This document shows positions 1 through 11,930 of a stretch of 64,000 nucleotides of DNA, in pieces. Position 1 is the stretch's first letter; the number at the start of each line of letters is the position of its first letter. Both the position numbers and the translations under genes were made by a program. Source of the stretch: Toxotes chatareus (Eukaryota; Chordata; Actinopteri; Toxotidae); the NCBI GenBank assembly GCA_016801885.1, contig JAFBJY010001439.1, positions 31,496 through 95,495 on the forward strand, read 5' to 3'. Below the pieces are notes generated by a model. That model saw nothing but the letters and a program-made list of their open reading frames with translations, had not been told where the DNA came from and did not search any database.

Positions 1-185
1 TTAAGAGGAGTCTTAACACTGGAAGCAATAGCAGAAAATGTTTGGTTTGCACTGGCAGTAACATCACACACCTCTTATACAGATTGGAAATGATCAGTAA
101 ACCATGAGATCAGGCTGAGATCTCAAAGTACAAACTATAAACACAAACCATAATGTCTGGTAGACAAGTAGAGCAACCAAAAGAA

Positions 186-440
186 GTGATCTGGACTTTC
201 CTGTAGTTTCCTCTTGTCCTTGTAACAGCAGTAGCTCCTCCCTTCCTTGTCAATAATTGTGCAGAAATATCTGAGTGCTTCTTTCTTCCTAAATCATGAG
301 CAAGTCCTGTCCAGTCCAACTGTCTCTGCTCCTGTTTGACTTCTGAACTTGTCTCTGACTGTGTGTCCACTTACTGCAGCCTGTGACATCAGACTGTAGA
401 ATGTTGATACATCAAAGGCATCAAAGGACAAACACACACA
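186..440 (-). repeat. Exon-like inverted duplicate, arm 1
   Basis: Reverse complement of this block matches 2992-3246 almost base for base (a few substitutions over about 255 bp). Read on the minus strand both copies encode a similar peptide containing LDWTGLAHDLGRKKHSD and KGGATAVTRTRG, open throughout. I do not recognise the peptide; it may be an exon of an unknown gene or an open stretch of a dispersed repeat. Similarity stops at about 186, where the other copy runs on into a GTAAGT donor-like site. Confidence 0.6.
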
Positions 441-447
441 CATATGC

Positions 448-448
<1 letters not shown>

Positions 449-481
<33 letters not shown>
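449..481. repeat. (GATA)n microsatellite
   Basis: About eight GATA units. It is flanked on both sides (411-438 and 512-545) by near copies of a CATCAAAGGCATCAAAGGAC phrase, so the tract sits inside a small local duplication. Confidence 0.9.
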
Positions 482-482
<1 letters not shown>

Positions 483-545
483 CACCATCAACATGAGCAG
501 AGATGGAAACATCAAAGGCATTAAAGGCATCAAAGGACAAACACA

Positions 546-960
546 CTCACACACACATGCTGGTACTTATGTTGACCTTCTCTCAAACGCTAATGGTCTA
601 AGATCTCAGAAGATTGCTGAAAAGCAATGCATTGCTGACATACTACCATACAAAGGCATTTATACGCCATCGTAAAGCCCCGCCCACAGGTGAGAGCACA
701 AACTGCATCAGCCAATCATCATTCCACTCACTTTCCTCTGACCCTTCTCTGAAATTCACAGTGGGTGAACTTTGAATTTCCTGAATTATTTTACTGATTG
801 TGAGAATGATTTCAGCATCCAACAATACAAAATCACATTTGTTCATCAAAGTTCTCAGTCTTTGTACTAAATTCTGTCCCTTTTTTACATTACCAATTCA
901 TTAAACGTACAAAATTACATTGCCAAATCTCATGTAACAACCCAGAATCATACACAAAAG
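546..960. other. Non-coding interval
   Basis: No gene seen. Short open frames here lack any recognisable domain or splice context. Confidence 0.5.
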
Positions 961-1290
961 AAAATAGTGGACCAAAACTATCCAGTAATCTTGTGAGGAA
1001 CAATAGCTCAACAGGTTGCAAGAGTGAGTGGAACATCAGAGACTGTGAGTTCAATCCCAGGGGATGTGTTACTTTCTTTATTACCATGCGCTCCCAATTA
1101 TGATACATACAAATACTATTTTTTTTCTTTATGTACTATGTGAACACTTGATTTATTTTTTTCTCTGTCTACAACCAAGCATATGACTTTTAATGCATGA
1201 ATACTCTGTATGCAGGTTGCATACTCATCCTCTTAAGATTTAATGGAAAACTATATATTTATAGTAAAATTGGTGAGAATGACACATTTC
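961..1290 (+). repeat. tRNA-headed SINE-like repeat, copy 1
   Basis: A pol III type box A (TAGCTCAACAGG, 1004-1015) is followed about 35 bp later by a box B-like GAGTTCAATCCC (1047-1058), the spacing of a tRNA-derived SINE head. The unit and its AT-rich 3' part recur at about 1770-2350. No clear poly(A) or target duplication could be fixed. Confidence 0.5.
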
Positions 1291-1769
1291 TTACTTGCTA
1301 AGAAAAGCTTGTTTTGTTTCCACACATATCACGCTCACAATATAATAAAATACAAACTTTAAACATGATGCAACGTTTTATACTAACATGAATGAACTCT
1401 CTTTAGCTAAATTCCCTGCCTCACAACAACATTGCTGACATCTTGGATCACATCCCTGAGTTAAACAGAATCAGATGCATATCACCTCTTTTACAACTCT
1501 CAGTACATCCACACAAAGCAACCATCTGGATTACTTTCATTTCAGCTCAACTACACACTGAAAAGACCTGACTGATCACACCTGGCTGAACTGTCCCTAT
1601 CACTGAGCTACCTCAGTTCACATTTATATCACCTCTTGATCAAATGACAATACACCCACACACAAGACACTGTCTGCACAGATACTAATTTATTTTTTCA
1701 TACATTCATAACCACAGACAATGAAATCTTACACACACAAAAACCAACTATGTTTCAGTAATTGAGAAT

Positions 1770-2350
1770 ATGAGCACAAACTGGCCTGTGAAGCAGAAAG
1801 GGCAATAGCTCAACAGGTTGCATGCATGAGTAGAATGTCAAAGACTGTGAATTCAAAGCCAAGGTGATGCCATGTGTTCTTTATGACCATGTACTCCATG
1901 TTATCATACATTATTACTATTTATTCTAGTTATCACTAGTTATTCAAAAATATAATAATTTTATGCTTTATGTACTACAGTCAAGCTCGAAATTATTCAT
2001 AACCCTGGCAAATTTTGACTTAAAGTTACTTTTAAATGTAAATCAAAGCTGAGAAATATTTTTTTCCACAATGATGCCTCTTGTACATCGTCTTATTATC
2101 TTCTGGGAGACGCCTGTGTCATTTCCAATCAAGAAAACACTTGCTGGTTGAATAAAAGTAACTTTAAGTCAAAATTTGACAGGGTTATGAATAATTTCGG
2201 GCTTGACTACTTGGTATATATTTTCTCTGTTTACAACCAAGCATATGACTTTTATTGATACATACTCTGTAATACAGGTTGCCATTCTCATCCGCTTAAC
2301 ATTAATGGGAAACAACATATTTCTTTCATAAACCACATATGGTGAAACTC
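1770..2350 (+). repeat. tRNA-headed SINE-like repeat, copy 2, interrupted
   Basis: Paralogous to 961-1290: box A TAGCTCAACAGG at 1806-1817, box B decayed (GAATTCAAAGCC), then the same tail (CAACCAAGCATATGACTTTTA and onward). The tail is split at a TA by the Tc1-type MITE at 1978-2207, which copy 1 lacks. Confidence 0.55.
1978..2207. mobile_element. Tc1/mariner-type MITE
   Basis: A 230-bp element with long terminal inverted repeats: the left end CAGTCAAGCTCGAAATTATT and onward pairs with the right end ending AATAATTTCGGGCTTGAC over about 48 bp, bounded by TA (1976-1977 and 2208-2209). The terminal sequence is of the kind seen on fish Tc1 elements. No transposase is left, so it is a non-autonomous deletion derivative. 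The uninterrupted paralogue near 1121-1150 supplies the empty site. Confidence 0.85.
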
Positions 2351-2854
2351 ACTCATACTCTCACATACCACAGACTGCCTGACTTAACTTTAACCTACCT
2401 TAACAATGCAGCCCTGAGAAAAAAAAATGTCACATTGTACATTGATGCTTTGTGCATAAAAATATGTGATTAAAAGAGTGTCTGCTCTGTCTACAAACAT
2501 GTGGACGCACTCCTAACACAACTCAGCCAACCTATTGTCTATGCAGTTTGAATACTTGCCAGATAAAATACACACCTCTACATGTAAATTCACTCACACA
2601 AACACTTCATCTTTACACAAGATAACCACCTACCTGTAACTTTCACTTATTCAAATACATTCTCAACAGTCCCTGACCTGACCCATTTCCTCTCACATTC
2701 TCTACTCTGACCAAACTGCATTTTCACACACTAAAAACAAACACCATGAAGGGGAGGAGCCACTCCATGTTTAAAATCAAATCATTCCACTATTTGATGA
2801 TCTCTACCTGTTAAACCTCAAAAGCAGCTCTGCAGTGTTTCCATCTGTGTTCAT

Positions 2855-2955
2855 GTTGCTGTTTGAGGGTTAAGACTTCGTTTCAGGGTTAGAATTTGGT
2901 TTTGGTTAGGGTAAGGGCTATGTCAGCAAGTGTCCTCACAAAGACATAAGTACCA

Positions 2956-2991
<36 letters not shown>
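2855..2991 (+). repeat. Dispersed fish repeat ending in (TG)n
   Basis: GGGTTAGGG-like phrases, then TGTCCTCACAAAGACATAAG and a pure TG tract at 2959-2991. This arrangement is common in teleost genomes. The tract joins directly to the exon-like inverted duplicate at 2992. Confidence 0.6.
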
Positions 2992-2994
<3 letters not shown>

Positions 2995-3246
2995 TCCTTT
3001 GATGCCTTTGATGTATCAACATTCTAAAGTCTGATGTCACAGGCTGCAGTAAGTGGACACACAGCCAGAGACAAGTTCAGAAGTCGAACAGGAGCAGAAA
3101 CAGTTGGACTGGACAGGACTTGCTCATGATTTAGGAAGAAAGAAGCACTCAGATATTTCTGCACAATTATTGACAAGGAAGGGAGGAGCTACTGCTGTTA
3201 CAAGGACAAGAGGACACTACAGGAAAGTCCAGATCACCTCCAAGGT
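2992..3246 (+). repeat. Exon-like inverted duplicate, arm 2
   Basis: Inverted copy of 186-440, about 2.5 kb away. The open frame runs from about 3053 and shares the peptide LDWTGLAHDLGRKKHSD with arm 1. Just beyond the shared block TTTTCA|GTAAGT (donor at 3251) looks like a splice donor, so this could be a real exon of an unrecognised gene. No acceptor or partner exon was identified. Confidence 0.55.
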
Positions 3247-3339
3247 TTTCAGTAAGTCAGTACATGTTAGTAGTTCATGTCAGTGTTTAGAAGTTAATGT
3301 TTTGAAATGTTTTGTCCAAATGATATGTTTGTGAAATTA

Positions 3340-4379
3340 GGACAAGTAATCATACCCATGACTGTGAGATATTCTCATGGTTGCTCAGCTTCTTAACTTT
3401 GTTTTGGTGTGATGCACTGTAGTTTGTGTTAAAGGAAAGGATTTTTAGGAAGTCTGTACTGTCTGCAACAAGATCCTTTCTAAAGAAATTCTAATGGAAA
3501 TGATGGAGCATAAAATCCACAGTCCCTGTCCTGTGGAAAAGTTGACTTCCAGAGTTGAAAAGAAGCAAACATGAGGCTTCAACAGTCTGAGTAGATCAAG
3601 TTTCTATCTTCCAGGTATTTTTAGTCCAAAATTCTCCTCTTTGTGTTTCTACACCTAATGTTTCTTTTCAAAGCTGTGGTGGAGAGATGGAAACACAGAG
3701 AGGAAATTCTGCACTAAAAGACAAACATTTGAAGATACTCTGCCACTTTAGACTCTCAGCTCTGATTCTTGTTTTCTGCTCCATGCAGCTCATCTACAGG
3801 ACTGTATTAAGTCCTAGTTGTTGAAGGATCTATATTATTATGCAGTGAAACTATTTCATATGAGGAAATGGTACATTCATTCTTTGACATGTTTCCTTTC
3901 TTCTGTTTCCTTGTCTTTTGGTGATGGTCACTAAGCTCCAAATCTTGTATCTGTTCAGAATTCAGCCTCAGTCAGTGTGAGAGAGCTGATATGTTTAAAA
4001 CTTCATAGACTGAAAAGGTTCTGAGAAGTTCTCTTGAAAAATGGATCCTAAATTTAACTTTGAGGAATTTCATTGTGTGCCTGCTCCAAATGCTATGCTA
4101 GGTCTATGTGGAGCAGCCTGTGTGATACATTATGTTTCTGTTTGTTTTCTATGAGACTGTGAATATTATTAGCTGACTGGATGAATAGAACACAAGAGAG
4201 ATTTGTTTGTGCAGATAGATGAGACCTTAATGTGTCGACTAACCCTTATTTTAAGATGCACACACACACACTTTGTTCTGCAAGTAGTTATAGTTTGTTA
4301 TGTCAGAGCAGCATCAGGTAAAACAATGAAGAATGATCAATACAGATCCTGATTTGCTGTAAGTCCTATATTCTCCATG

Positions 4380-4427
<48 letters not shown>

Positions 4428-5215
4428 TGGGAAAAGAAGGATGAAGGAAAAGTTCTCACTGCAGCAGCTGTAGAATTTTATTATTATGACCACAATTACA
4501 CAAGAGCCAGTTTGACTCTGTCATTTCCAGGCTCTGTGTTTCCAGTTCACCATTCACCACACAATGATGTACTTTATTTCTTCATGATGACTCTTGAAAG
4601 TTTTTGAAGAGAGAGGAGAAAATTTCTTCTGTCATTTTTGCCTTTTTTTTCTCACAAAACTTATTTTAAAGATTTTCATGATTCGAAGAAAAACACATTT
4701 TCTTTGTGGTCGGAGAAAATGATGAACTGTTCCATCATTTATCCAGAAGTTTCTATAGTAATGTGATCATTATTCTGTGACTGTGACAGGAGGAGTTCAG
4801 TGAATTGATGTGACTCGTCTGTGCTCTGTCACTGCTCATTTTAATGAAGTATATATTCCCTCTCTGTATTATGATATTGGATTGTAACTCAGCTTTACCA
4901 CAACACTGTCATTGTACACCTGTATGTTTTGTTCACCGTGTTGATCCATCTGTCTTCCTGTATTCATTCTCTCACTCCCTCGCTCACTACAACCACATAC
5001 ACTAAATACACTAAACTGTAGTAAATCCATTATGTGTGAAACATAATGTGGCTGGATGATGTTCAGAGGAAACAGAAGTTTATTAACAGCAGTGGAGGTG
5101 GGAGACTGGGGTTTGTATCCAGAGTCCACTCTGTGGTTAGGTTTGGTATTTACAGCTATTTAACAATACACACAAGCTAACTTGCATACGGCCTAATACA
5201 AATGTCACACACACA
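3340..5215. other. Intergenic, with (TG)n at 4380-4427
   Basis: No gene recognised. One long dinucleotide tract is present; the rest is unique-looking AT-rich sequence with only short, unsupported open frames. Confidence 0.5.
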
Positions 5216-5911
5216 CATTTCATCAGAGAGACCAGCTCTCAGAAATAAGTCCAGCAGTGGAGACAGTCCAACAGGCTCCACATGTTTCTGTGCTGAGAGG
5301 AGACTGTACTGAAGCTGTCAGCTGTACCATCAGCCTCTGAGGCTGCTCTGCTCTCTGTGTCACACACTGCTACTGTACATGAAGACTGCTGTCAGCTCGG
5401 CTCAGCTCCACTCATCACTAACTTCATTTAGAGCAAACAGAGCTCTGCTGTAACAGGAAGCAGCAGAAAGTCAGAGGCTTCGCCGTGAGGAGCGCAGACC
5501 TCTCTGTCATGTCAGGTGTTTTCAGGAAGAAAAAGAGTGAAACGATCCTTTGCCTTGAAACCCAAAGAGGAAAGCGACGGCGGGGATCCACACGGTGTGT
5601 ATCCAGAAGTAAAGCATGGTGTCCTTTAATCAGGTGCAAAAGCTCCGCGCTCTTCCCGACGAAGCTCCGTGTCCAGCGGTTCATTTCCAGAAGAGAAAGC
5701 GCTGCAGATGAAGCCGAGCGGAGGAAGAAATGCCAGTGTGAACGCTGCTGATGAACACAAGAGCTGGAGACTCTGTCGCTGCTTCTTCTGCTGCTTTCAC
5801 ACGGACATTAGCGACCCCTACCGGAACTGTTATCCAGAGAGGAAGAGACTGTGTCTGTGTGTGAGTCCTCTGTCTCTGTCTCTGTGTGTGTGCTCAGTAT
5901 GTTGCTACTAA
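5216..5911. other. GC-richer interval with unassigned open frames
   Basis: Relative to its surroundings this stretch is richer in GC and CpG, most clearly at 5470-5720. Two overlapping plus frames (5485-5751, 5669-5911) and a minus frame (5424-5684) are open but match no family I know and have no convincing splice sites. It could be a first exon or promoter of an unrecognised gene, or a chance effect of composition. Confidence 0.3.
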
Positions 5912-6550
5912 AGCAGCGTTTCAAGGTTCAGGACTGACAGCAGGACTAATCTGGACAAGTCCAACTCATTTCATCCAGCACCACAACCATGATTTGCCAC
6001 ATGGAGTGAAGTGAAGCACTGTTAAACATTCATACTCAGGTGGACAGTCACAGTGGACACTTGTAGCACTACTCTCAACAAAACTTTTATTAAGAGCAGG
6101 CTTTTGGGTTCGTCAGGAATATATTTTATTTTTAATTTACAAGTACTCTTTAAGTTAGCAAGTTGGATTTCTATGCAACTATGCAATGAACTGATATACT
6201 TAAATGAATTTTTTTTTTTTACTCTTACGACTCTAGGCAAAATAGTGTATAACTGAGTATATGTTATGAACTATAACACTTTTAAACTGTTTTATATTCC
6301 TTAAATACTTCCTTAAATGATTTAAATGGAATTGAAATTAAATGATACCTCACTTAAAGACAATTACCATAATCAACTCAAAGTTCAGCAAAGAAATATC
6401 ACAAGACTCTTTTTATGAAAATAACTGTCTAATGTCCAGAGGGAAAAAAGTTCTTTTATCACATATTAAAGCTGTGTGATGTTCACTGACACTGACCATG
6501 TGTAGTTTAAATACATGTGTGCAAGTTTATTTTAATCAGGTTGAGCTGAT
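5912..6550. other. AT-rich non-coding interval
   Basis: Nothing recognisable; frames that are open here lie in low-complexity AT-rich sequence. Confidence 0.5.
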
Positions 6551-7470
6551 TAAGTAAAGGGACATTATCACTGTCCATCTGCCTGGAGTGTCTGTGTTTG
6601 TGTCCTTCCCTTGTGTTCTTGGCTTCAGCTGTTACAACAGTAATAAGAAACTTGCTTTCTTTTTGTCCCTTCAGCACAAACAATGTGTCTCAAGCTCTTA
6701 TGACAAACAAAAAAGAAACTTCATTTCAAATAGTTTGAAATGACTAAGTTCATTGAAAAATAACTACTGAAGCTGAACTGTATAAATCTGTGTCTAATGT
6801 TTGTGAATTCACCTGTGAACCTCAGTGACTCACTGACCCAAAACACCTGAGGATACAGGGAAGGAAAAAGAGTTTAGAGTTAAATTGAATAGAAGTGAGC
6901 AGGTGATTCACAGTGTGAACACACAAACTTAGATGACGTCTACATATAGTGGCACTTTATGGTCTTCACTGACATTTCCCTTGTCTGGTCACGTGTCTCG
7001 TGATCTGCTCGTGAACTGACTGCAACGTTCCAGACACATGGCTCTTATCGTAGAAAAGACTTTTGTCAACACTGTAAAACTTTTAGAGTTTTAACAAATT
7101 CAATGCATGTGTCTTTTGTATAAGATGTACTGTGGTTATTACTGCTCATTGTACTTGTAATATGTGATTTCTAAATTTGTGTATCTCTGGAAGACGTGAC
7201 TCAAACATGAAGAATGTTATTTTGTTTGCTGAGTGTTTATTTTGTGCTTTTGTCCATTCAGATATGAGAGACACAGGGTGGCCTCAAGAAAAACACACGT
7301 ACAGATAAGACCACAAAGAGAATCAGAAAAAGCAACAGAAGAGAAAACACTGTGGGATTTCAAGAAACACTATTACACTATTACTTCCTCACCCTGTCTT
7401 TGCCCAAACTCAGAAGGTGGTTTATTTGTTGTATTCTTGTGCAGATTTCTACACATTTGGTTAGCGAGCC
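6551..7470 (+). repeat. Upstream flank duplicated at 40622-41400
   Basis: Closely matches 40622-41400 for about 800 bp, including the end of an LTR-like repeat, the phrase GATGACGTCTACATATAG and the sequence around 7260-7330. It lies upstream of NLR copy A as the other lies upstream of copy B, so it marks the 5' part of the tandem duplication unit. No coding function is evident. Confidence 0.75.
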
Positions 7471-7664
7471 AGTGTTTATGGCAGCAGGACTGTGGATGTA
7501 GATTGGACTGAAAATGAACTGGACTCCTCACATTCAAAGTAATAAAGGAACATGTCAGCCATTGCAACAGTGAGGCTCACTGATGTGTTTTAATAGTCTC
7601 TGGACAACAAATGAGCTCAATGACAGAGGAATAAGTCATATCAGGCTTTGGCTTCACAGGAAAT

Positions 7665-8420
7665 GTGGGTAACACTTTAGAATAACAAACCCTTATAAGA
7701 CATTTATAAGCTATTAGTAGATATTAGTTAATAGTTAACTAATCATGAACAGAGCATTTATATACAGTTATAAATGATTATTAAATATTTATTACTTAAG
7801 TTACAAGACATTTATAAACTATTAGTAGATATTAAACTAATCATGAATAAACCATTTATATACATTTGTAAATGATTATAAAAGCATTTATAACTAAAGT
7901 TGTACAACATTTATATATGATTTAGACATAATTAAAAATGCTGTGTCAACATTGTACATGATTTATTCAACTAATTTTCAATATGATCAACCTTATTAGC
8001 AAATTATTGGTGAAATAGTGTAGATGTGTTAAAAAAACGCACTGTGCCACCATTTGTTTATTCATGTTTAACAGATGATTTGTTAGACATTCATAAAAAA
8101 TCTATAAATGATTTGTCCCTAAATCTAAAGTGAAGAAAATTCATTATTTACAAATGTCTGTTAATGTTTATAAATGATTTGTGGACCTTTTACTCACCTC
8201 TTATGAACGACTTTAATAAATACAGATACGAAGCAATTACTAACTTGTCCTTTCATGTTGAAACAAATGTTTTGTTAGACATTCATAAAACATCTATAAA
8301 TCAGTTGCAGATGTTCTTATGTCCCTTAATCTAAAGTGAACCATATTCATCATTAACAAATATCTAATAATGTTTGCTAAAGATCTGTAGACTTTTGTAT
8401 CACATGTAATAAATATTGTA
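7665..8420. repeat. AT-rich repeat with internal sub-repeats
   Basis: Starts with GGTAACACTTTAGAATAAC and is built of diverged units such as ACATTTATAA, TATTAGTAGATATTA and ATAAATGATT repeated many times. This resembles a common class of fish non-autonomous DNA elements, but I could not identify a matching right terminus or target duplication, so the class is open. Confidence 0.5.
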
Positions 8421-8759
8421 GACAACTTTGGGATCCATTCTTCTTTGTGACATCAAACAGTAACAGAATTAGGAGTACAGAGTATAAGAGTATAAAACAT
8501 TTTATTAAAACAAGCACAGCAGCCAATGTGCTACGAAACAGAATAAAGCAATAACAAGTGCTTTTCAACAGCCTGCACATTAAAAACACAATGTTGTCTT
8601 AAAACAATAACAACTATGTTGATTCTTCTGAAAAACTAACCCACCCACTCCAAGTTCTGAACTCTTATATCCTCCTCAGGAAGGGAAGAAGTTTCCCTTC
8701 CTTTTTCATGACATGACATGGTTTCTCTGTTGTGTAGCCTGTTTTATTCTGACTAGCTG

Positions 8760-9340
8760 TACCTTACTTTTCTAATATCATGAAGTAGGCGACCTAGGGG
8801 ACCATGATGATGTTTCCTAGCAAGCCAATCATGCCACTAAATGACTGCCAGGTGGTCTTTAAGTAGTTTCTCTGTGCGGTTACCCTCACTCTCCACACCC
8901 TGTATGTTCTCCAGGCCCTTTGTGAGCCCCTGTTTCTGGATCGACATATGCTACACTGTGGTTCACTGTGTAATGGTTGTAGCCAAGCTGAGGCAAAGCA
9001 TTTCTGTAAGCTCGCCCTTCATCACGAATGATGCTTGACCCCCTCCTTGCATGGTGAGCAATTATTGGCACCAGCCCCCTCCTCGTTCTTCTCTCCACCA
9101 AGCGGAGCACAGGTTTCCCTGGCCTCTTCCCACTGCAACACACCCCTAGCATGCCAAAGACCCACTTCCTCCTCTTCCAGCCCCCAGCCATTCTGCCTCT
9201 TCCATACTGCATTTTGGGAAAAATTGCAAAATAAGGAAGATATTGATATTCATTTATCTGACATTGAGTCAGATAAATGAATGAATGAACTGAAGGGTGA
9301 GGAAACCTTCCTGCTTCTCTAGAGATTGTTGCTGTTGTGT
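8760..9340 (-). pseudogene. Merlin (IS1016/ISXO2-like) transposase relic
   Basis: The minus-strand frame from about 9413 to 8886 ends with a stretch that reads as the DDE transposase core of Merlin elements: LVPIIAHHARRGSSIIRDEG, then a GYNHYTVNHSVAYVDPETGAH block. The VNHS..FVDPETGAH signature is characteristic of the ISXO2-like transposase domain used by bacterial IS1016 and eukaryotic Merlin. The catalytic region around SIIRDEGRAY (normally S/T-I-I-S-D-x-W-x-A-Y) is altered but recognisable. After the GAH motif the frame meets a stop and only scattered similarity (LLKDHL, LLHDI) continues to about 8760. No terminal inverted repeats or 8-9 bp target duplication were found. A dead, truncated copy. 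Confidence 0.75.
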
Positions 9341-9599
9341 CTTTATTGTTTATGAAAAAGTACACAAATGAAAAAAAATAATTATGGAATATACTGTGTC
9401 CGTATTTTCCCACAGTGGTGACAAGTTAATGATGACCAGCTTAATAATTTGCAGTGGCTAATACTTAAAGTTATACTTGCCTTTCTTTTATGTCTGAAGT
9501 GACTCATCGATCAGAACAAAGTATCTCGGAAATACCTAGCATAAATACTTAGTAAAAGTACAGACAGGTACATCACTGAGGCAGAGACCTGAGTTGAAA

Positions 9600-10500
9600 A
9601 ATATATAAATACATTTAATAATCAAAAAAAAAAAAAAAAAGCACCCGAACTGGTGGAAAAGAAAGAAAAAGGTTACAAACAGATGAAAATACTTAATGAA
9701 ATAGTTAAAATGTACTTTATTACAATTTATCTACTAAAAAAAGGGGAAGGCCTTGACATTCATTTAAAAGTAGAACAACATATTTGAGGTTTTAAAATTT
9801 AAGTTAAAATACTAGACAGAGGCCACATGCAGAGAGGCAGACTACACAAAGGAGTCCCAGGTGTGCTACCACTACTCACCTTTGGTGCAGCAAAACCAAA
9901 CTCACAGCAACCTCACAGCAAAGCGGTGCGGTCTATAGTGTCCCTGTGTATTAACTCACATGCAATCAAGTGAAGGGCCCTCACCACAGGTGCTCAGCCT
10001 CCCCACATTAGCTCTCCACTTGAAAAAGAACCTCGAAACAAAACTAAATCACAATCAAACAAACAATGATAGTAAAGCAAAACATAACCAAATAAGGCAT
10101 AACAATCAACAAAGGCAATGTAACCCAGTTGGGTGGAAACAAATTCAAACACAAGAGATTAAAGAAATTAGATGACTAAAGAAACAAACAAACTCAAGAA
10201 ACACCATTAACCAAATTTCACACTGCCTATTTAAAATATATTTGAAAGAACAGTTGTAGACCAACTCACCACAGGATGTTAAAACTTGCACCAAAACTCT
10301 TCACAAGGAATACAGGACCTGGACAGCCACAGCATGGACAGGTGGCAGAGAGACAACACAACACAACACAACACAGGTGTCTTATATAACCTGACCCTGA
10401 TTAGGAGGAGTGGGGAGGGCTGGCTCAAGACTGCATTCAGCAGCTCCACCTAGACTAAGGGAGTATTCCCCACCACAGATATATTCTGAAGGGTTGTGAA
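9600..10500. repeat. Unclassified repeat-like interval, possibly a minus-strand LTR
   Basis: Contains an A17 run (9625-9641), an (ACACA)n stretch near 10355-10375 and, on the minus strand, a TATATAAG TATA-like box near 10380-10388. The promoter-like element hints at a solo LTR but termini are not defined. No gene seen. Confidence 0.3.
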
Positions 10501-10789
10501 TTTGAATTTTATTGACTGTAACCCACAGACATCCTAAAGTCATCAGCACAGCTGGAAACTATGATCCTGAGGGAGAGGCAGCAGGAGGCACCCAGCACCA
10601 AAATGGTCTGTCCCCAAGAGGTGGTGATGGAGGTGGATCCCAGAGTCCTGCAGGGATTCGCCCCCTCTTCAATAGGCCTTCCCAGGCCCTCAGCAAACTG
10701 TCTGTTGGGGTCACAAAGGCCACTTTGGATCATGTCTGTGTGGAATAGCAGGCCACCTTTGTTATGGCTGTACTTGGACCTGAACCCAA

Positions 10790-11260
10790 GTGCACGAATC
10801 AAAGACAAAGTACAAAATAGACAATATTTTAAGTACAACTGAAAATCACTCCGAGAGGTAAAGGGAAAATGTGAGAACAAAAATCACTCATACAAGGACA
10901 AAAGGCACAATGACTAAACAAAGTAACAAAGGAAAATCTAACAATGAATACAGTAGCTCTGACAAGGAAAAGTAACAACAAAATACAAAACTTGGCTTGA
11001 AGAAGAGAAGGTAACATGGGCAAAAACGCTGGTTTGCTGACAATAAGACAAGACGAACTGGCACAGGACAAGGGGAGACACAGACTATATAAAGACACAA
11101 GGTAAGGGGAACAGGTGGAAACAATTAGGGTGGGGAAAACAATCACACTGGCGGGAAACAAGAGGAAGGGTAAGCCACCTGAAACAAAAGGAGAACACAT
11201 TCCAAAATAAAAGCAAAACTCACAAGACAACATGAACACAGGACAAAACATAACAAGACA
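10790..11260 (-). repeat. LTR-like dispersed repeat fragment
   Basis: A- and CA-rich sequence with ACAGACTATATAAAGACACAAGG (TATA-like, near 11080-11100), GGTGGAAACAATTAGG and CAAAATAAAAGCAAAAC. It has the texture of the other LTR-like repeats in this window but aligns only loosely. Open minus frames (10829-11251) are compositional. Confidence 0.35.
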
Positions 11261-11263
11261 TTA

Positions 11264-11505
11264 TTTCCTGACTATGACAACCTTCTCCTGCTCCATCAGG
11301 GATGACATGGTTCTGTCTATCCTGACAGAGATCAGGCAGACCTACCCACACCATATCCTGGTGCACTGGATCAAGAACTTTGCACCAGTGCTGCTGAGCA
11401 AAATTGTTGATGTTGCATCAGAACATATTTGTGGGATGTTTCATCCCCAGAGCCCCAAAGTGCTGACTCATCTGACACCTGCGCTGATCAAAGTGTGCAG
11501 AGGGT
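11264..11505 (+). other. Unidentified open frame
   Basis: About 75 codons open on the plus strand, with a protein-like composition (residues include RQTYPHHILVHWIKNFAPVL and KVLTHLTPALIKV). It abuts a LINE relic on the opposite strand and lacks splice support. I do not recognise it; it may be a coding fragment of another transposable element. Confidence 0.3.
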
Positions 11506-11930
11506 GACTGGCATCATCCACGATTGCCAGTGGTTTGTTCAGTGTTCTCTTCTCTGCAACTGTCACCAGAAAGTCCAGCTTCATGCCGACCACAGAGCTG
11601 GCCCATCTGATCAGTTAGTCCAGCCTGGAGGAGTCCTTTTAAGATGTGCTGTCCCCTGAGCACACTGCAGCATAAATGAGGACGCTGGCGACCACAGACT
11701 AGTAAAACATCCACAGGAGTTTCCTGCAGACGAACAATCGCAGCCTCCTCAGGAAGTGGTGGCGGACATGGTTCTGACTTCCCAAAGTCTATGACCAGCT
11801 CCTTAGTCTATGAGGTATTGGGCGACAGGTGGTTCCTTTGGCACCAGACAACAAAGTCCTTCACCAGACTCCTGTACTCATCCTCTCTGTCATCCCTGAT
11901 ACACCCCATGATGGCTGTGTCATCAGGTGA
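11505..11930 (-). pseudogene. CR1/L2-type LINE reverse transcriptase relic
   Basis: Minus-strand sequence near 11930-11780 reads DDTAIMG, then DEYRSLVKDFVVWCQRNHLS and KELVIDFGKSE, the palm and downstream region of CR1/L2-type LINEs (FADDTAIVG ... WC..N.L.LN..KTKEL.VDFR). Further on, LTVVAE-type and NKPLAIVDDASHPL-like residues follow. It is shifted and interrupted by stops: an old fragment. Confidence 0.6.

Noticed and set aside
294..554. Open frame with IYLSIYLSIYL repeats on the minus strand
   Set aside because: Translation of the (GATA)n tract.
10829..11251. Cys/Phe-rich minus-strand frame resembling a membrane protein
   Set aside because: Low-complexity LTR-like sequence; similar frames appear in every copy of the repeat class.
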